In this document: positions 5,921-8,393 of the stretch, in pieces
How the letters are laid out: the number at the start of each line of letters is the position of its first letter
How positions within the stretch are numbered: position 1 is the stretch's first letter
Assembly (NCBI GenBank): GCA_013824055.1
Contig: PNNE01000351.1
Coordinates: 1-8,393 of the forward strand
Direction: 5' to 3'
DNA: 8,393 bases
Source: Rhodobacter sp.
Lineage (GTDB): Bacteria > Pseudomonadota > Alphaproteobacteria > Rhodobacterales > Rhodobacteraceae
Position numbers and translations under genes: made by a program
The notes under the pieces: model-generated
What the model was told of the DNA's origin: nothing
The model's database searches: none
The model's input: only the letters and a program-made list of their open reading frames with translations

Positions 5921-7432
5921 ATGGGTGTGAAGGCAGGACTCGCGGTGCTTTGCGCTGCGCTGAGCATTCCGGGCTTGGCCGCTGCCCAGGATGTCACCCT
6001 GGTCGCCCGCGAAGGCGGCATCGTGCTGACCGGCACCCTGCAGGGCTATGACGGCGAATTCTACCGCATCGACACCGCCTATGGGCTGCTGACCGTGGAC
6101 GGCCAGGGTGTCATCTGCGAGGGTCCGGCCTGCCCGGACCTGATCGCCCCCAAGGCGGTGATGCGGATCGTCGGCTCGCCCGATGCCGCAGACCTGTTGC
6201 CCGCGCTGTTCCAGGCCTTCGCCAGGGCACGCGGGCTGGTCTACGAGCCGGTCGCAGGGCCGGGCTTCCAGGCCCGCGTCCTGGACCCGGAAAGCCGCAA
6301 GGACCTGGCCGAGGTGTCCTTCACGCCGATGGCGCCGGACCTGGCCACGGCGGCGCTGCAGGACGGGGCGGCGGACCTGAAGCTGGCCTTCCGCGCCGAG
6401 CCGGACCTGGTCAACCACTCGGTCGCGATGGATGCGCTGGTGGTGCTGGTGGCCCCGGACAACCCCACGCCCGAGATCTCGACCGTCGAGCTGGCGCAGA
6501 TCCTGGCAGGAGAGGTCGACAACTGGGCGCAGGTCGGCGGGCCGGACATGCCCATCGTGCTGCATGCGCTTGCCCAGGAGGCGGACCTGCAGCGCGCGCT
6601 GGGCGAAAGGCTTGGCAACCAGGACATGGCCGCGGTGCGACACCCCGACCTTGCGACGCTGGCCAGGGCGGTGGCGATGGACCCCTGGGCCGTCGCGATC
6701 TCGGGCCGGTCGGAGATTGCTCCGGCGCGGCGGATGCCGCTGACCGACAGCTGCGGCTTCCCCTTGCTGCCGACTGCGCTGGCGATCAAGGCCGAGGATT
6801 ATCCCCTGGCGCTGCCGGTCATGCTGCTGACGCCAAAGCGCCGCCTGCCGCTGCTGACGCGGGAATTCCTGGATTTCCTGCGCACGCCCGAGGCGCAGGC
6901 GGCAGTGTCGGCGGCGGGGTTCGTCGACCGCTCGGCCAGCCGCCAGCCGATGACGGCGGACGGCCTGCGCCTGATCAACGCGATCCGGGGCGCGGGCGAG
7001 GATGTGACGCTGGACGACCTGAAGCGGCTGGCGGGGATCATGGACGGGGCCGACCGGGTCTCGCTGACCTTCCGGTTCGAGGATGGGTCCTCCACGCTGG
7101 ACGCCCAGTCGCAGGACAACCTGGTGGACCTGGCGCAGCTGATCGCCGTGGGGCAGTTCCGGGATCAGAAGCTGGTGCTGGCCGGGTTTTCCGACGGGTC
7201 GGGGGCGGCGCAGGCGAACCTGGCGCTGTCGGTCGAACGCGCGGCGACGGTGGCGCAGGAACTGGCGACGGTGGCACCGGACCTGGCACCCGCCGACCTG
7301 CCGGTGGTCGAAGGCTTTGGCGAGGCGCTGCCGATGGCCTGCGACGAGACCGCCATCGGCCGCCAGTTGAACCGGAGGGTCGAGCTCTGGGTCGTCCCCG
7401 ACTTCGCGCCCGCCGAGGCCCCGGCGCCTTAG
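5921..7432 (+). CDS. Secreted fusion of a PstS-like solute-binding domain and an OmpA peptidoglycan-binding domain
   Basis: This 503-residue protein probably resides in the periplasm attached to the cell wall. Residues 1-22 are a Sec signal peptide (LAAA before Gln23). A small domain (about 24-75) with C66 and C71, a likely disulfide, precedes a type-2 periplasmic-binding-like region (about 80-335); VELAQILAGEVDNWAQVG (189-206) is typical of PstS-like folds. A helical linker leads to an OmpA/MotB-type domain (about 378-492): GFSD at 422-425 and SVER at 437-440 supply Asp425 and Arg440, the expected contacts to diaminopimelate in peptidoglycan, and NRRVELWV is at 484-491. The usual phosphate-coordinating motifs of PstS are not evident, so phosphate binding is doubtful. 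The start has a weak GGA 7 nt upstream and fits the signal peptide; GTG 5927 is an alternative. It is probably co-transcribed with the preceding gene. Confidence 0.88.
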   Translation: MGVKAGLAVLCAALSIPGLAAAQDVTLVAREGGIVLTGTLQGYDGEFYRIDTAYGLLTVDGQGVICEGPACPDLIAPKAVMRIVGSPDAADLLPALFQAFARARGLVYEPVAGPGFQARVLDPESRKDLAEVSFTPMAPDLATAALQDGAADLKLAFRAEPDLVNHSVAMDALVVLVAPDNPTPEISTVELAQILAGEVDNWAQVGGPDMPIVLHALAQEADLQRALGERLGNQDMAAVRHPDLATLARAVAMDPWAVAISGRSEIAPARRMPLTDSCGFPLLPTALAIKAEDYPLALPVMLLTPKRRLPLLTREFLDFLRTPEAQAAVSAAGFVDRSASRQPMTADGLRLINAIRGAGEDVTLDDLKRLAGIMDGADRVSLTFRFEDGSSTLDAQSQDNLVDLAQLIAVGQFRDQKLVLAGFSDGSGAAQANLALSVERAATVAQELATVAPDLAPADLPVVEGFGEALPMACDETAIGRQLNRRVELWVVPDFAPAEAPAP

Positions 7433-8393
7433 GCCAGATACTCGGTCAGGGTCTGCGTCGTCCCCGCAGCCCAAAGCCGGTTCAGCTGCCGCTCGAACGC
7501 CGCGGCAAAGCGCGCATCCCGGCCCAGATCGCCATAGACTGCCGTCATCTCCAGCCATGCCGCAGGGCGCGACTTCGCCGCCTTCGACCGGGCGACCAGC
7601 GCCTCCCAGTCCGGGTCGTTCGGCGGAATCACCGTCCCGCTGTCCGTCTCGCCAAAGCAGTACCGGCACCACAACGCGCTGACCAGGGCCAGCCCTTCGA
7701 CCGCCCCACCCGCCGCCAGTGCATCGCGGATCGACGGCACGATGAATTTTGGCTGCCGGTTCGAGCCGTCCAGGCACAGGCGGCGTTCGGTATCCGCGAC
7801 TTCGGGGTTGCTGAAACGGTCCACGATCAGGCGGTAGTAGTCACCCAGGTTGGTGTCAGGCACCGGCGGGATATAGGGGATGATCTCGTCCATCTCGACC
7901 TTGTCGAGCAGCCCCCGGATCAGCGGGTTGGCCATCGCCTCGTGGACATACTCGATGTCCAGCAATCCACCCGGATAGGCGATGGTCGCGTGCCCGCCGT
8001 TCAGGATGCGGATCTTCATCAGCTCGAAATTGTGCACGTGGGGTGTCAGCGTCACCCCCACCTTCTCCCACGCCGGGCGGCCTGCGGGGAAGTCGTCCTC
8101 AAGCACCCACTGCCGGAACGGCTCGCAGGTCACGGGCACCGGGTCGTCGCCCAGCCCGAAGGCCGCCGCCATCGCCCGCTCCCGAGGCCCGGTCGCCGGG
8201 GTGATGCGGTCCACCATCCCGTTCGGGAAAGCAACCTTCGCCGCGATCCAGTCGGCCAGGTCCCGGTCCTGGATCGCCGCCAGCCCTGTCACCGCCGCCT
8301 TCGTCACATGCCCGTTGCCCGGCAGGTTGTCGCAGGACATGACCGTGAACGGAGCCACCCCCGCCGCGCGCCGCGCCTTGATCGCCGCGATGA
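7429..8393 (-). CDS. mtlK: Mannitol 2-dehydrogenase family polyol dehydrogenase, N-terminus beyond the window
   Basis: This cytoplasmic NAD-dependent enzyme of the long-chain polyol dehydrogenase family most likely oxidises mannitol to fructose, perhaps also arabinitol or sorbitol. About 321 C-terminal residues are visible. The reading frame stays open to the right edge with family sequence upstream of the first in-frame GTG (8358), so that GTG is not the start and the N-terminal nucleotide-binding fold, about 165-175 residues, lies outside. Visible motifs in order are VMSCDNLPGNG, FPNGMVDRITPATGP, EPFRQWV and the catalytic KIRILNGGH. Its Lys (codon 8014-8016), Asn (7999-8001) and His (7990-7992) match the K-x4-N-x2-H active site of Pseudomonas mannitol 2-dehydrogenase. 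The sequence resembles MtlK of Rhodobacter more than fructuronate reductase UxuB, from memory; the substrate is not certain. It converges on the OmpA-fusion gene with a 4-bp stop overlap. Polyol genes probably continue to the right. Confidence 0.9.
   Translation of the reverse strand, partial: IAAIKARRAAGVAPFTVMSCDNLPGNGHVTKAAVTGLAAIQDRDLADWIAAKVAFPNGMVDRITPATGPRERAMAAAFGLGDDPVPVTCEPFRQWVLEDDFPAGRPAWEKVGVTLTPHVHNFELMKIRILNGGHATIAYPGGLLDIEYVHEAMANPLIRGLLDKVEMDEIIPYIPPVPDTNLGDYYRLIVDRFSNPEVADTERRLCLDGSNRQPKFIVPSIRDALAAGGAVEGLALVSALWCRYCFGETDSGTVIPPNDPDWEALVARSKAAKSRPAAWLEMTAVYGDLGRDARFAAAFERQLNRLWAAGTTQTLTEYLA

Noticed and set aside
7406..7427. GCGCC...GGCGC possible hairpin at the end of the OmpA-fusion gene
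   Set aside because: It has only 5 bp of stem, a 12-nt loop and no T-run, and it lies inside the coding sequence. It is not convincing as a terminator.
5897..7777. 626-codon leftward open frame over the OmpA-fusion gene and the 3' end of the dehydrogenase gene
   Set aside because: The translation is Arg/Gly/Gln-rich shadow sequence. The opposite strand encodes a signal peptide, a binding-protein fold and an OmpA domain.

Overview
The window looks like chromosomal DNA of a high-GC alphaproteobacterium of the Rhodobacteraceae, probably Paracoccus or a close relative. I infer this from the style of the SecA, ArgJ and mannitol-dehydrogenase proteins, the strong G/C preference at third codon positions, and the two Rhodobacteraceae-type envelope proteins downstream of secA. 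The genus is a guess.

Layout. The left part is a leftward unit: a secreted parvulin-type peptidyl-prolyl isomerase (1932 to 1090), then argJ (from 1064, running off the left edge). A divergent intergenic region of about 190 bp (1933-2122) separates it from rightward secA (2123-4861). That region holds a good candidate secA promoter, a perfect 13-bp dyad at the predicted -10/+1, a five-codon upstream ORF, a small leader hairpin and clear ribosome binding sites on both sides. A strong GC hairpin follows secA by about 10 nt. Next comes a close rightward pair: a secreted protein of unknown function with four cysteines (4993-5904), and a secreted PstS-like/OmpA fusion (5921-7432). At the right edge a leftward mannitol 2-dehydrogenase family gene (7429 to beyond 8393) converges on the fusion gene, and the two stop codons overlap.

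How they fit together. SecA is the motor of Sec export. The divergent PPIase is an exported folding factor, and the two proteins after secA both carry apparent Sec signal peptides, so the centre of the window has an envelope and secretion theme. ArgJ (arginine biosynthesis) and the polyol dehydrogenase (sugar-alcohol catabolism) are metabolic neighbours with no evident link to it.

There are no mobile elements, tRNA or rRNA genes, CRISPR arrays or phage genes in this window. Most of it is ordinary conserved chromosome. The part most likely to hide undescribed biology is the two-gene envelope module at 4993-7432. The secA leader and the N-terminal extension of ArgJ are lesser points of interest.
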